A stretch of DNA of 64,000 nt from CAG-841 sp963614875 (lineage in GTDB: Bacteria; Bacillota; Clostridia; Oscillospirales; CAG-272): assembly GCA_963614875.1 (NCBI GenBank), contig CAVEFC010000003.1:3666-67665 (forward strand), read 5' to 3'. Made by a program: the position numbers and the translations under genes. The notes beneath the pieces are model-generated. The model was given only the letters and a program-made list of their open reading frames with translations. It was not told where the DNA came from and made no database searches. Within the stretch, counting starts at the first letter, position 1. Each line of letters opens with the position of its first letter. Below are positions 16,202 to 24,956 of the stretch, in pieces.

Positions 16202-16239
16202 ATTATCGTCCTCCTGCGAAAAAAATCGCTTGTCTAAGC

Positions 16240-16268
16240 AATATAGCATATTAAAATGCAAAAGTCAA
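16240..16268 (-). promoter_or_regulatory. Sigma-A promoter for mntP
   Basis: On the minus strand TTGACT (16268-16263), a 17-bp spacer and TATATT (16245-16240). The leader to the TTG start is about 30 nt. Confidence 0.75.
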
Positions 16269-16286
16269 TATTCCCGAAAATAAAAA

Positions 16287-16315
16287 TTGACATATGAACT
16301 CCGCAATGATAAAAT
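16287..16315 (+). promoter_or_regulatory. Sigma-A promoter for malQ
   Basis: TTGACA (16287-16292), a 17-bp spacer and TAAAAT (16310-16315). It is divergent from and almost back to back with the mntP promoter. Confidence 0.8.
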
Positions 16316-16352
16316 GATATAAGATTTTTGTTTTCGGAAAGGTCTTTTTGTT

Positions 16353-17786
16353 ATGAAAAAAAGCGGTGTACTTATGCCGGTGTTTTCGTTGCCGTTCCCT
16401 TACGGCATAGGAACGCTCGGCAAAGGAGCATATAAATTTGCCGATTGGCTGAAAGCGTCGGGAGCGGCGATATGGCAGGTGCTTCCTGTCGGGCCTACCG
16501 GCTACGGCGATTCGCCCTATCAGAGCTTTTCGTCATTTGCGGGAAATCCGTATTTCATAGATCCCGATATGCTTTGTGAGGACGGAATTCTTCAGGAAAA
16601 GGATCTGCCCCGAAAAATTCCCGAAGGAATGGCGATAGATTACGGAGCGCTGTACGTTTCAAGGCGGAAGATGCTGCGCGCGGCATACGAACATTCGGGA
16701 AAAAGACTGAAGGGCGAAACCGATGAGTTTCTTTCATCGCACCCCGACATACGCGATTACGCGCTGTTTATGGCGCTTAAGGACAGATTCGGCGGAAAAT
16801 GCTGGCACGATTTTCCCAAGTGCCTTGTCCGCAGGGAAAAGGCTGCGCTGGAAAAATACAAAAAGCTTCTTGCCGACAGAACGGATTATTATGTTTTTGA
16901 GCAGTATCTGTTTTTCTCGCAGTGGAAAAAGCTGCGCGGATACGTCAATTCTCTCGGAATTGAGATACTCGGCGATATGCCGATATATGTGGCGCCGGAT
17001 TCGGCTGACGTGTGGGCAAATCACAGAAGCTTTCAGCTTGACGGCGACCGCCGTCCGAGCTTTGTCGCGGGAGTTCCGCCGGATTATTTTTCGCAGGACG
17101 GTCAGAAGTGGGGGAATCCCCTTTACGATTGGAAATATATGAAAAATCACGGGTATGAATTTTTCATCCGCAGGGCAAGGGCGGCGTCCGAGCTTTTCGA
17201 TACGGTGCGTCTTGACCATTTCATAGGCTTTGCCAATTATTACAGCGTACAGCCCGACGCTCCCGACGCAAAAAACGGTTTCTGGCGCGACGGACCGGGG
17301 AAAAGTCTTTTTGCGACGATAGAAAAAGAGGTTCCCTCGCTCGGACTTGTGGCTGAGGATCTCGGCATAATTTCCGACAAGGTGATAAAGCTTCTCAAAA
17401 GCACGGGATATCCGTCGATGCGGGTGATACAGTTTGCCTTCGGCGACGACAAAACGAATATGCATCTGCCGGAAAACGTGAGAAAAAACACGTTTTATTA
17501 CACCGGAACGCACGATAATCCGACGACGCTTTCGTGGTGGAACGCTCTTTCGGATGGCGACAGATCGCGCGTGGCGGAAATGCTCGGCAGAAAGCGGATA
17601 AAAGCTCCCGACACGTTTATAAAAGCCGTTATGAATTCGCGCGCGGAAACGGCGATGATACCGATGTGGGATATACTTTCTCTCGGCGACGGGGGCAGAG
17701 TGAACCGTCCCGGGACAACGGGCGGAAACTGGACGTGGCGTATGGAAAAAATCCCGTGCGAGCCCTTCGATCTTTCGCGCGGATAA
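16353..17786 (+). CDS. malQ: 4-alpha-glucanotransferase (amylomaltase, GH77)
   Basis: This 477-residue enzyme transfers alpha-1,4-glucan segments between maltodextrins, releasing glucose. GH77 features are present: an N-terminal GIGTLG, QVLPVGPTGYGDSPYQS and SSFAGNPYFIDP, the nucleophile Asp in TVRLDHFIGF (about residue 290), the acid/base Glu in LVAEDLG (about 335), and the stabilising Asp in TGTHDNPTTL (about 388). Length is normal for bacterial MalQ. It stands alone, without glycogen genes, between mntP and the DUF4363 gene. Its stop is followed 1 nt later by the convergent DUF4363 gene. Confidence 0.95.
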   Translation: MKKSGVLMPVFSLPFPYGIGTLGKGAYKFADWLKASGAAIWQVLPVGPTGYGDSPYQSFSSFAGNPYFIDPDMLCEDGILQEKDLPRKIPEGMAIDYGALYVSRRKMLRAAYEHSGKRLKGETDEFLSSHPDIRDYALFMALKDRFGGKCWHDFPKCLVRREKAALEKYKKLLADRTDYYVFEQYLFFSQWKKLRGYVNSLGIEILGDMPIYVAPDSADVWANHRSFQLDGDRRPSFVAGVPPDYFSQDGQKWGNPLYDWKYMKNHGYEFFIRRARAASELFDTVRLDHFIGFANYYSVQPDAPDAKNGFWRDGPGKSLFATIEKEVPSLGLVAEDLGIISDKVIKLLKSTGYPSMRVIQFAFGDDKTNMHLPENVRKNTFYYTGTHDNPTTLSWWNALSDGDRSRVAEMLGRKRIKAPDTFIKAVMNSRAETAMIPMWDILSLGDGGRVNRPGTTGGNWTWRMEKIPCEPFDLSRG

Positions 17787-17787
17787 G

Positions 17788-18174
17788 CTACATTATGCTG
17801 CCGATGTCAAAGCTTTCGAGCTTTTTCAGGCGCATAAGACAATCCTTGAATTTCAGGGCGGCGGTGACAAACGATTCACCGTCGCCGTTTTTGGCGGCGG
17901 CGTAAAGCTCGGCTATCGCGTCGTCCGCGCGGTCGATATGACTGTAGCCTATCGTGCAGGCGAATTTGTCTATCGTTTTATCCCATAAATCCCACAGGGC
18001 TTGAGTTTTTTCAAGCGCTGAGGGAATGTCGGCGTCAAAATCCTCTCTGCTCTGCGGCAGCGCTCGGACGGCTTCGAGCATTTCGTCCGAGCGGGAGCAT
18101 ATATACGCCGAATTGAATATCGTAAAGGTCAGCACCGCGCACAAAAGCAGAACAGATACTGTAAACGTTTTCAT
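17788..18174 (-). CDS. DUF4363 family protein
   Basis: This 128-residue protein has one hydrophobic N-terminal segment (about residues 4-22), a signal peptide or anchor, followed by a helical, charged domain (about 30-125) that should face outside. It matches DUF4363 proteins, which in Clostridia usually follow a DUF421 gene, exactly as here with a 4-nt ATGA overlap. The biochemical function is unknown. The tight coupling suggests that it works with the DUF421 protein in the membrane. Confidence 0.8.
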   Translation of the reverse strand: MKTFTVSVLLLCAVLTFTIFNSAYICSRSDEMLEAVRALPQSREDFDADIPSALEKTQALWDLWDKTIDKFACTIGYSHIDRADDAIAELYAAAKNGDGESFVTAALKFKDCLMRLKKLESFDIGSIM

Positions 18175-18815
18175 TTTGTCTCCTTTTTGTAGACGGTTAC
18201 GGCGTCGCCGTCGTCAACGGTCATAAGAAATACCGTTTTTATATCGCGTATTTTTTTATCGGCGAGAATTTTTCCGAGCCATTTTTCGTCCCTGCCGATA
18301 TCCTTCAGAACGTAGCTTATTATGTGACCGTCAACAATTACGGGGTGAGCGATGCCCGTGACGGTCGGCGCGTTTTCAAGCGGAAAAACGGACAGCTGTC
18401 CGTTCGGCTCGAATATCGCGTAATCGACGACGGAAGGCGACGGGGCGTCCTTCAACCGAAGCTGACAGAAAAGATCCTCCACGCTCATTCTCATTTTAGC
18501 CATCTCCTTCTGAACGGGCTTTCCGTTACGGACGACGACGCTCGGCTTGCCTTCGAGAATTTTTTTGATTATCGCGGATTTTGTCGAGAGAAACGACGCG
18601 ATGACTTCAAGACAGAGAATCACCGTTATGGGAACTATCGCGTGAAGAAGGGGAATGTTGCTGTCCGTTACGGGATTTGACGCTATTTCGCTTATGAGAA
18701 ACGCGGTTATCAGCTCCGACACCTGAAGCTGACCTATCTGTCTTTTGCCCGTAAAACGCATCATTGCTATCAGAATTACGTAAATAAGAACCGTCCGAAC
18801 GAATATCGAAGCCAT
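18171..18815 (-). CDS. DUF421 (YetF-like) membrane protein
   Basis: This 214-residue protein has three N-terminal membrane helices with the family signature MMRFTGKRQIGQLQVSELI (about residues 18-36), then a cytosolic domain with GKPSVVVRNGKP, MSVEDLFCQLR and the C-terminal VFLMTVDDGDAV. YetF-type proteins are widespread in spore formers; their molecular role is not established. The ATG at 18815 follows GGAGG. It is coupled to the downstream DUF4363 gene. Confidence 0.87.
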   Translation of the reverse strand: MASIFVRTVLIYVILIAMMRFTGKRQIGQLQVSELITAFLISEIASNPVTDSNIPLLHAIVPITVILCLEVIASFLSTKSAIIKKILEGKPSVVVRNGKPVQKEMAKMRMSVEDLFCQLRLKDAPSPSVVDYAIFEPNGQLSVFPLENAPTVTGIAHPVIVDGHIISYVLKDIGRDEKWLGKILADKKIRDIKTVFLMTVDDGDAVTVYKKETK

Positions 18816-18874
18816 ATTTCCTCCGCAAAAAAGAGCTTTTTTATTATGTTTACGAAAAAAACATAAAATATTTA

Positions 18875-18903
18875 TTGAAAATAGTATCGATATAGGATAT
18901 AAT
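18875..18903 (+). promoter_or_regulatory. Sigma-A promoter for hprK operon
   Basis: TTGAAA (18875-18880), a 17-bp spacer and TATAAT (18898-18903), about 68 nt upstream of hprK. Confidence 0.8.
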
Positions 18904-18971
18904 TAACTTGCATTATTTTATAAACGTCTGCGCAGATGCTTTTTTGCGCGGCGAACGTGAAGGGATAACAT

Positions 18972-19952
18972 ATGAACATTGACGGAAACGGTATGGAATA
19001 CGCTGTCGGCGAATACAGCGTCGAGCTGAAAAAAATCGCCGACGAATTCAGGCTTGAAAAAATATATGTTCCGGAGGGCTGGGAAAAGAAGCCCGTAAAA
19101 AGCTCCGACGTAAGCCGCCCGGGACTTGCGCTCGGCGGATTTTTCGATTGCTTCGATCACAAGCGTATTCAGCTTGTGGGCAACGCCGAATCGGAATATC
19201 TCGGCTCGGTGACCTCCGAAGAAAGAAAAAAGAAGTCCGAGGCGCTTTTTGAAAAGGGAATTCCAGCGCTCATAGTCACGACGGAGCTTCCCGTTTTTGA
19301 CGAAATGCTCGCCGCCGCGGAAAAATATTCCGTTCCGGTGTTCCGCACGCCTCAGAAATCGTCGGAATTTCAGGCGGCGCTCATAGCGGCGCTCAATATT
19401 TACCTCGCGCCGAGAATAACACGTCACGGCGTGCTTGTCGAGGTCTACGGCGAGGGAATACTTATGCTCGGCGAAAGCGGAGTTGGCAAAAGCGAAACGG
19501 CGATAGAGCTTGTAAAGCGCGGTCACAGATTTATCGCGGACGACGCCGTTGAGATAAAAAAGGTTTCGGCAAAGACGCTTGTAGGCTCCGCGCCGGAAAT
19601 AATAAGACACTTTATAGAGCTTCGCGGAATAGGAATAGTCGACGTCCGCAGGCTTTTCGGTATGGGCGCCGTAAAGGAAACGGAAAAAATAGATATGGTC
19701 ATAAAGCTCGAGCAGTGGGACAAGAACAAAATCTATGACAGGCTCGGTCTTGAACAGGAAACGACGAACATTCTCGGAATAGAAGTCCCGACGACGACAA
19801 TCCCCGTAAGACCGGGAAGAAACCTTGCGATTATTCTTGAAATAGCCGCAATGAACAACCGTCAGAAAAAGATGGGCTACAACACTGCCGAGGAATTCAA
19901 CAAACGAATGAACAAGCTCCTTTCGGGAGGGGCAGAGGAGAACAATGAATAA
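18972..19952 (+). CDS. hprK: HPr(Ser) kinase/phosphorylase
   Basis: HPrK phosphorylates HPr on Ser46 when glycolytic intermediates are abundant and removes it otherwise, driving catabolite repression in Firmicutes. The 326-residue protein has the N-terminal Mur-ligase-like domain (about 1-130), the catalytic His of RHGVLVEVYG (about 152), the Walker A loop GESGVGKS (167-174) and the HPrK signature IELRGIGIVDVRRLFG (about 216-231). The C-terminal helices are complete. No ptsH is in the window. It heads a plus-strand operon with a DUF2232 gene (8-nt overlap) and gdpP. Confidence 0.96.
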   Translation: MNIDGNGMEYAVGEYSVELKKIADEFRLEKIYVPEGWEKKPVKSSDVSRPGLALGGFFDCFDHKRIQLVGNAESEYLGSVTSEERKKKSEALFEKGIPALIVTTELPVFDEMLAAAEKYSVPVFRTPQKSSEFQAALIAALNIYLAPRITRHGVLVEVYGEGILMLGESGVGKSETAIELVKRGHRFIADDAVEIKKVSAKTLVGSAPEIIRHFIELRGIGIVDVRRLFGMGAVKETEKIDMVIKLEQWDKNKIYDRLGLEQETTNILGIEVPTTTIPVRPGRNLAIILEIAAMNNRQKKMGYNTAEEFNKRMNKLLSGGAEENNE

Positions 19953-21030
19953 CGATATGAAAAACGGAGAAACGGGAAACAGAATGGTTTCCCCCACGGT
20001 GCCGGCAATATTGCTGCTTGTGTTTGCGGTCGCGGCGGCTCTGTGCTTTATAGCGGGCTTCGGGCTTTTCGGCGCGGTTCTTATGATGATGTCCTCGGCT
20101 ATGCTTGCGATAATCATCTGTATGGGCGCGTCGGTTGCGGGCTGTATAGTCTGTCCGCTTTCGGCGGCGCTCGGCGCCGGAATACTTACCCTGTCCGGAA
20201 AGGGCGTTGAAAGCGTTATCGCCTTCTGCACCTTTATAGCCGTCGGCGGAGTGCTTGCCGTCTGCCTCACAAACAAAAGCGGCAGGACGGGCACGATCGT
20301 CGCAATGTCGGCGGCGGCGGGACTTATGCTTTTCATTTCGGTTGCGGTGCTTTATTTCCGCGCCGGAGGCGAGCTTTCGGCAGAGGGAATCATCGCCTTC
20401 TTTGACGAAAAGGTCGATGCCGTCCGCAAGCCGCTTCTCGAATACGCGGAAAGCCTTTCCGAAAGGCTTCTTGCGCTCGGCTACAAGGTCGAAACGGACG
20501 GGCTGAAAGAAAGTGTAAACACGATGATAACATCAATGATATCGCTTCTTCCGGGGCTTATAATAGCCGCACTTGAAATAACGTGCTGGCTTACCACCTG
20601 CTTTGCAAAGCTTTTTGCGCGCAAAGCACATTGCGAGGTCATACTTCCTTCTCCCCGTTGGGAGCTTTATCCCTCAATGGTCACGGTGATAATATACGCG
20701 GCTTCCTGCGTGATATTTGCGATATGCTATATAATAGCGCTGTTTTCTTCGTCGGGCTCGGTTGTCGGAATAGTTATGTATAACCTTATTTTCGTCACCT
20801 CGCCCGTATTCATAGCGATAGGCTTTTCCTCCGCGTTCGGAGCAAGAAATCCGAGAGCTTCGGGCAGAAGAGGTATGTCAACCTTTATTTTCATTATGCT
20901 CGTGCTGCTTGCTCCGCAGCTTGCGCTCACGCTGCTTTCGATAATCGGCGCGGTTTATGTGTTTGCAAAGAGAAAAGCCGAATCGGACGACGAAGACGAC
21001 AATTCGTCGGATCGGCAGAATATGATATGA
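19945..21030 (+). CDS. DUF2232 (YybS-like) integral membrane protein
   Basis: This 361-residue protein has about eight hydrophobic segments, a hydrophilic stretch of about 60 residues in the middle (about 145-205), and a short acidic C-terminal tail. No catalytic motif is visible. Its place directly before gdpP matches the yybS-yybT order known from Bacillus, which is my main reason for the DUF2232 call. The ATG at 19945 overlaps hprK by 8 nt; an in-frame ATG at 19957 is also possible. The function is unknown. Confidence 0.7.
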   Translation: MNNDMKNGETGNRMVSPTVPAILLLVFAVAAALCFIAGFGLFGAVLMMMSSAMLAIIICMGASVAGCIVCPLSAALGAGILTLSGKGVESVIAFCTFIAVGGVLAVCLTNKSGRTGTIVAMSAAAGLMLFISVAVLYFRAGGELSAEGIIAFFDEKVDAVRKPLLEYAESLSERLLALGYKVETDGLKESVNTMITSMISLLPGLIIAALEITCWLTTCFAKLFARKAHCEVILPSPRWELYPSMVTVIIYAASCVIFAICYIIALFSSSGSVVGIVMYNLIFVTSPVFIAIGFSSAFGARNPRASGRRGMSTFIFIMLVLLAPQLALTLLSIIGAVYVFAKRKAESDDEDDNSSDRQNMI

Positions 21031-21067
21031 AGCACAGCTTTCTCAAATAAACTGAAAGGATATTATT

Positions 21068-23110
21068 ATGTCGGAAAATTCAAACGGTAAGAAGAAAAGA
21101 CAGTTTCCGCTGGGGATAATATGCGCGGTGCTCGGTATCGTGGCGCTTGCCGCCGTGGTTATCGGCACGATATACGGCAAGGGAGATCCCGTTTATATCG
21201 CCATGTACGGACTCGGCGGATATATGATCTGTATTCTTGTGATAGGAATAGTCGAGCTTATCCGCGGAGCTATGGGAGGCAAAGTGCTGAGCGAGGTAAA
21301 AAGCTCGGTGTTCGGCAATCTTTCGCTCGATTTTATTCAGAAGCTCTATATGCCGGTGGTCATCTGCGACGAGAAGGGAAAGATAGTGTGGTACAACACC
21401 GCGCTTTCGTCGCGCTTCCGTTCGCGCACGATGGTTTTCGGAAAATATATAGACAACATCTGCGACGCAACGATAGAACGCATAGTAAAGGACGAGGACG
21501 AATTCGGCACGGAGGTAACCTTTTCCTCCGAAATAGACGCGGGCGGCTCGGACGAATGCTTCAGGGCAAAGGGCTATAAGGTCACGGCTCACGGAAGAAC
21601 GTATTATATGGCGATATTCGCCGATTATACCGAAACGAGAGCGCTTGCCGAAAGACTCAAGGACGAGGATACGATAGTGGCTTATGCCGTTATAGACAAC
21701 CTTGACGAGCTTATGCAGTACGTTCAGGAGCTTTACGATACGGCGGCGTCGGACGTCGAGGCGATACTGCGCAAGCATATGGAAGCCGTCGGCGGAATAG
21801 TGCGCGAATACGCGAACAACAAATTCATCTGCGTGTTTGCGGCAAAATATCTTGAACAGTTCGAGGAAGACAAGTTCTCCATACTTGACGAGGTGCGCGA
21901 GATATACGTCGGCGAAACGTCAATGCCCGTTACGATATCCATAGGTATTGCAAAGATAAGCGGCACGCTTTACGAAAAGGAAAGAGTCACGCAGTCGGCT
22001 CTTGACCTTGCCCTTCAGCGCGGCGGCGATCAGGTTGTAGTGAAAAGCGCCGACGGCGTGGATTTCTACGGCGGAAAGACAAAAGCCGTTCAGAAACGTA
22101 CAAAGGTGCGTTCGCGCGTTATCGCGGGCGAATTTATGGCGCTCCTGAAAAAAAGCTCGAACGTTATCGTTATGGGACATCGCTTTGCCGATTTCGACGC
22201 GCTTGCCTCCTGTCTTGCCGTGGCAAGACTTGCGACGACGTGCGGAGTGAAAGTAAACATAGTAAGCGACAAAAACGACAGAAATCTTGCGCCGTGCTTT
22301 GCCCGTCTTGAAGAATACCCCGAATATGCGGCGCTTTTCGTTGACAAAATAGAAGCGCAGGATCTTATCCGCAGCGATACGCTTGCCGTTGTCGTTGACG
22401 TAAACAATCTTTCGTTCTGTGAAGCGCCCGACGTGGTAAGCAATGTAAGCAATCTTGTGATAATAGACCACCACAGAAAAACGGGCGAATACAAAATCCG
22501 CCCGAGCATTGTGTATATAGAGCCTTCGGCGTCGTCCGCGTCGGAGCTGCTTTCGGAATTTCTTGAGCAGGTGCTTCCCGCGGGAACGCTTCCCAAGGTT
22601 GAAGCGGATCTGCTTTTTGCCGGACTTCTGCTCGATACAAAGCGTTTTACTCACAATACGGGTACAAGAACGTTTTCTTCGGCACTGTATCTGCGCGGAG
22701 AGGGCGCAAGCCCGACGGACGCGGAAAACCTTTTCAAAACGGGAATAAAGGAATTCCTCAGCGAAGCCAAGTTTGAAAGCAATGTCGTTATATATAAATC
22801 GGTAATTGCGATAGCACTAAACGACGCTGAGTCAAATTCTCCGCTTATGAGAGTTTCGGCGGCAAAGGCTGCGGACAGACTTCTTTCGGTTGAAGGCGTT
22901 CAGGCGGCGTTCGCGCTCTGCAGAATAGACGATACCGTTCATATATCGGCGCGTTCGCAGGGAACGATAAACGTTCAGCTCATTCTTGAAAAAATGGGCG
23001 GCGGCGGACATTTCGATTCGGCAGGCGCACAGGTAAAGAACTCTTCCACTTCAACGGCGCTGACAACGCTCCGCTCCGCAATAGACGAATATCTTGCGGA
23101 AAATCTTTGA
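21068..23110 (+). CDS. gdpP: c-di-AMP phosphodiesterase GdpP (DHH-DHHA1 family)
   Basis: GdpP hydrolyses the second messenger c-di-AMP to pApA. This 680-residue protein has two N-terminal membrane helices (about 15-70), a PAS-like domain (about 90-190), a degenerate GGDEF domain (about 200-340) ending SALDLALQRGGDQ, and the DHH-DHHA1 catalytic part. Metal ligands are visible in MGHRFADFDA (about 369), VVVDVNN, IIDHHRK (about 465) and LLDTKRF (about 522). DHHA1 ends with GGGGHFDSAGAQ (about 643). It is 37 nt after the DUF2232 gene and closes with a terminator. Confidence 0.95.
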   Translation: MSENSNGKKKRQFPLGIICAVLGIVALAAVVIGTIYGKGDPVYIAMYGLGGYMICILVIGIVELIRGAMGGKVLSEVKSSVFGNLSLDFIQKLYMPVVICDEKGKIVWYNTALSSRFRSRTMVFGKYIDNICDATIERIVKDEDEFGTEVTFSSEIDAGGSDECFRAKGYKVTAHGRTYYMAIFADYTETRALAERLKDEDTIVAYAVIDNLDELMQYVQELYDTAASDVEAILRKHMEAVGGIVREYANNKFICVFAAKYLEQFEEDKFSILDEVREIYVGETSMPVTISIGIAKISGTLYEKERVTQSALDLALQRGGDQVVVKSADGVDFYGGKTKAVQKRTKVRSRVIAGEFMALLKKSSNVIVMGHRFADFDALASCLAVARLATTCGVKVNIVSDKNDRNLAPCFARLEEYPEYAALFVDKIEAQDLIRSDTLAVVVDVNNLSFCEAPDVVSNVSNLVIIDHHRKTGEYKIRPSIVYIEPSASSASELLSEFLEQVLPAGTLPKVEADLLFAGLLLDTKRFTHNTGTRTFSSALYLRGEGASPTDAENLFKTGIKEFLSEAKFESNVVIYKSVIAIALNDAESNSPLMRVSAAKAADRLLSVEGVQAAFALCRIDDTVHISARSQGTINVQLILEKMGGGGHFDSAGAQVKNSSTSTALTTLRSAIDEYLAENL

Positions 23111-23127
23111 TTTGTAAAACAGAAAAC

Positions 23128-23156
23128 CGGCAGGGGAAAAACCCTGCCGTTTTTTT
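23128..23156 (+). terminator. Intrinsic terminator after gdpP
   Basis: CGGCAGGG (23128-23135) pairs with CCCTGCCG (23142-23149) around a 6-nt loop, followed by seven Ts. Confidence 0.9.
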
Positions 23157-23162
23157 GCGCCG

Positions 23163-24794
23163 TCAGAGATTGCTCTGACTTGCCGCTCTTGCGTAGCTGT
23201 TGAAAAATCCGAGTCTGCCGGTGAAATCCCTGCCGTTGCCGTCACAGCAGAGAAGCTCGTCTTCAAGCTCGCCTACGGAGGAAAGCTTTCCCGAAAGGTA
23301 ATCGGAAAGACGTTTTTCGCAGGTTTCGAGTCTTGACGCAAGCCCGCCGAGACGAAGATCGATCACCTCGTAGCCTTCGGGCTTTTTGTCGGTGAACCAC
23401 GCCGTGTAAAATTCTTTTCTGAACGCGTCAAGACGTTTGCGCGCCTTGCCGAAATCGGAAAGAACCTTTTCAAGCTCGGCTTTGTCGCCCGCCCTGTAAG
23501 CTTTTCTTGCTCTTGCGCCGAGCGCATACTTGTATTCGAGCAGATCGCACAGCGCCTTTGCCGAACGGAACAGATAAGCATATTCGCCGCCTTCGGCAAG
23601 AGGAGCAAGCTTTTCGGAGGCTTCGGAATAATATTTGTCCTCGTCAAAGCGGACGACGGAATCATATCTTCCGAGGAAAGGATCGTTGTAAAGCATAAAT
23701 TTTGAAGGGTTGCGTATATAGGACGTTATATATTTTTTCGGCGTCATCTCAATTGGAAGCGCGTCCGGAAGATCGAGCTTTGAAAAATCGTCGTAGCTTA
23801 TGCCGACAAGCTCTTCAAAGCCGGCTTTGATTTTATTCATATCCGTTTCGCCTTCGGCTTTTTTCGCCGCATAATACATTGCCGGAAGCACGGAGAATAC
23901 GGAACATTCCGCTCCGCCGTCGCCCCACATCGTCATAAACGCGTTGCGGATGCCGTTTTCGATACAGCTTTCAAGCGACGGATCTATCACACGGAGCGAC
24001 AGCTCGTTGTGAGGCGTAAAGCCCGACCACGTCCATATTCCGCCCGCAAACCATACATTGTCGGAAAGCAGCTTGTGATTTCTGAACATTATATCGTACC
24101 TTTCCTTTTGCAGGGAATAATAGTCCCAATAGATCTGAGCCATACCGTCCGGAACCATTGCGCGCTCCTTTTCGGTTATCACTATGCCCTCAGGTCTGTA
24201 ATCGCCGCCCGTTGCAAGACGGAAAAACATATCGCTCCACATCATAGGCTCAAAGCCGTGCTTTTTTGCAAGCTCGGTTACCTTTTCGGCGTGACGGCGA
24301 AGAATATCGTATCTGTTCGTGTAGCCGTGAATATCAAGATATTTTCCGAGACCGACCATATGGGCTTCGTCCATTCCCACGTTTATTCTTCTTGACGTGT
24401 ACGCTTTTTCGCAGGCGTCGAACATTTTGTCTATCAGCGCATATACGCGCTCGTCGTCGGCAAGAAGAATATCGTTGCAGTCAAAGAGCTGATCGTAAGG
24501 GTCCTGAGCGCGAAGTCTGCCGAGGTGGGCAAGAGTCTGTATGCAGGGAATAAGCTCTATTCCTTTGTTTTTCGCGTAGGCGTCGATTTCTTTTATTTCA
24601 GCCTGAGTGTATCTTCCTCTGAAATAGCCGAAATAAGGCTCGCCTTCAACCTCGTAGGTGTCCTCCGTATAAAGCAGGAGGGCATTGTAGCCCATTGCTG
24701 ACATAAGGTCAATAAAGCGCTTCAGTGCGCCGACGGTATATACCGCGTTTCTCGAACAGTCGATCATTATGCCGAAAGTATCAAAATTTTTCAT
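23163..24794 (-). CDS. GH20-type beta-N-acetylhexosaminidase, cytoplasmic
   Basis: This protein of 543 residues has a TIM-barrel domain like family 20 hexosaminidases: FGIMIDCSRNAVY at the N-terminus, an YTEDTYEVEG segment near residue 60, IPCIQTLAHLGRL, the catalytic Asp-Glu pair in VGMDEAHMVGLG (about 141-142), and WSDMFFRL and GIWTWSGF further on. It would release terminal GlcNAc or GalNAc. The frame opens at ATG 24839, but GGGAG before ATG 24794 supports the shorter form. It has no signal peptide or zincin-like N-domain, so it should act on imported oligosaccharides. The C-terminal third is helical and of unknown role. Confidence 0.82.
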   Translation of the reverse strand: MKNFDTFGIMIDCSRNAVYTVGALKRFIDLMSAMGYNALLLYTEDTYEVEGEPYFGYFRGRYTQAEIKEIDAYAKNKGIELIPCIQTLAHLGRLRAQDPYDQLFDCNDILLADDERVYALIDKMFDACEKAYTSRRINVGMDEAHMVGLGKYLDIHGYTNRYDILRRHAEKVTELAKKHGFEPMMWSDMFFRLATGGDYRPEGIVITEKERAMVPDGMAQIYWDYYSLQKERYDIMFRNHKLLSDNVWFAGGIWTWSGFTPHNELSLRVIDPSLESCIENGIRNAFMTMWGDGGAECSVFSVLPAMYYAAKKAEGETDMNKIKAGFEELVGISYDDFSKLDLPDALPIEMTPKKYITSYIRNPSKFMLYNDPFLGRYDSVVRFDEDKYYSEASEKLAPLAEGGEYAYLFRSAKALCDLLEYKYALGARARKAYRAGDKAELEKVLSDFGKARKRLDAFRKEFYTAWFTDKKPEGYEVIDLRLGGLASRLETCEKRLSDYLSGKLSSVGELEDELLCCDGNGRDFTGRLGFFNSYARAASQSNL

Positions 24795-24830
24795 AAGGAA
24801 AGTATCTCCCGTAAAGTTATTGGTAATTAT

Positions 24831-24858
24831 ATTATACATACATTTTCGGAGTTGTCCA
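24831..24858 (-). promoter_or_regulatory. Sigma-A promoter for GH20 gene
   Basis: On the minus strand TGGACA (24858-24853), a 16-bp spacer and TATAAT (24836-24831), about 37 nt before the ATG at 24794. Confidence 0.65.
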
Positions 24859-24895
24859 TTTATTTTGAAAAAATCGCCCGAAAAATATTAAAGTA

Positions 24896-24925
24896 TTTAC
24901 AAACCGCGCAGAGTTGTGTTAGAAT
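24896..24925 (+). promoter_or_regulatory. Sigma-A promoter for YitT-family gene
   Basis: TTTACA (24896-24901), an 18-bp spacer and TAGAAT (24920-24925), about 31 nt before ATG 24957. Confidence 0.65.
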
Positions 24926-24956
24926 ATATGCAAAGAAAACAATATCAGAGGAAGAA

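Noticed and set aside
16202..16245. Possible yybP-ykoY manganese riboswitch upstream of mntP
   Set aside because: The leader between promoter and start is only about 30 nt, too short for that aptamer.
18918..20336. 472-residue minus-strand frame over hprK
   Set aside because: It covers hprK and the hprK leader in antisense. HPrK motifs are on the plus strand.
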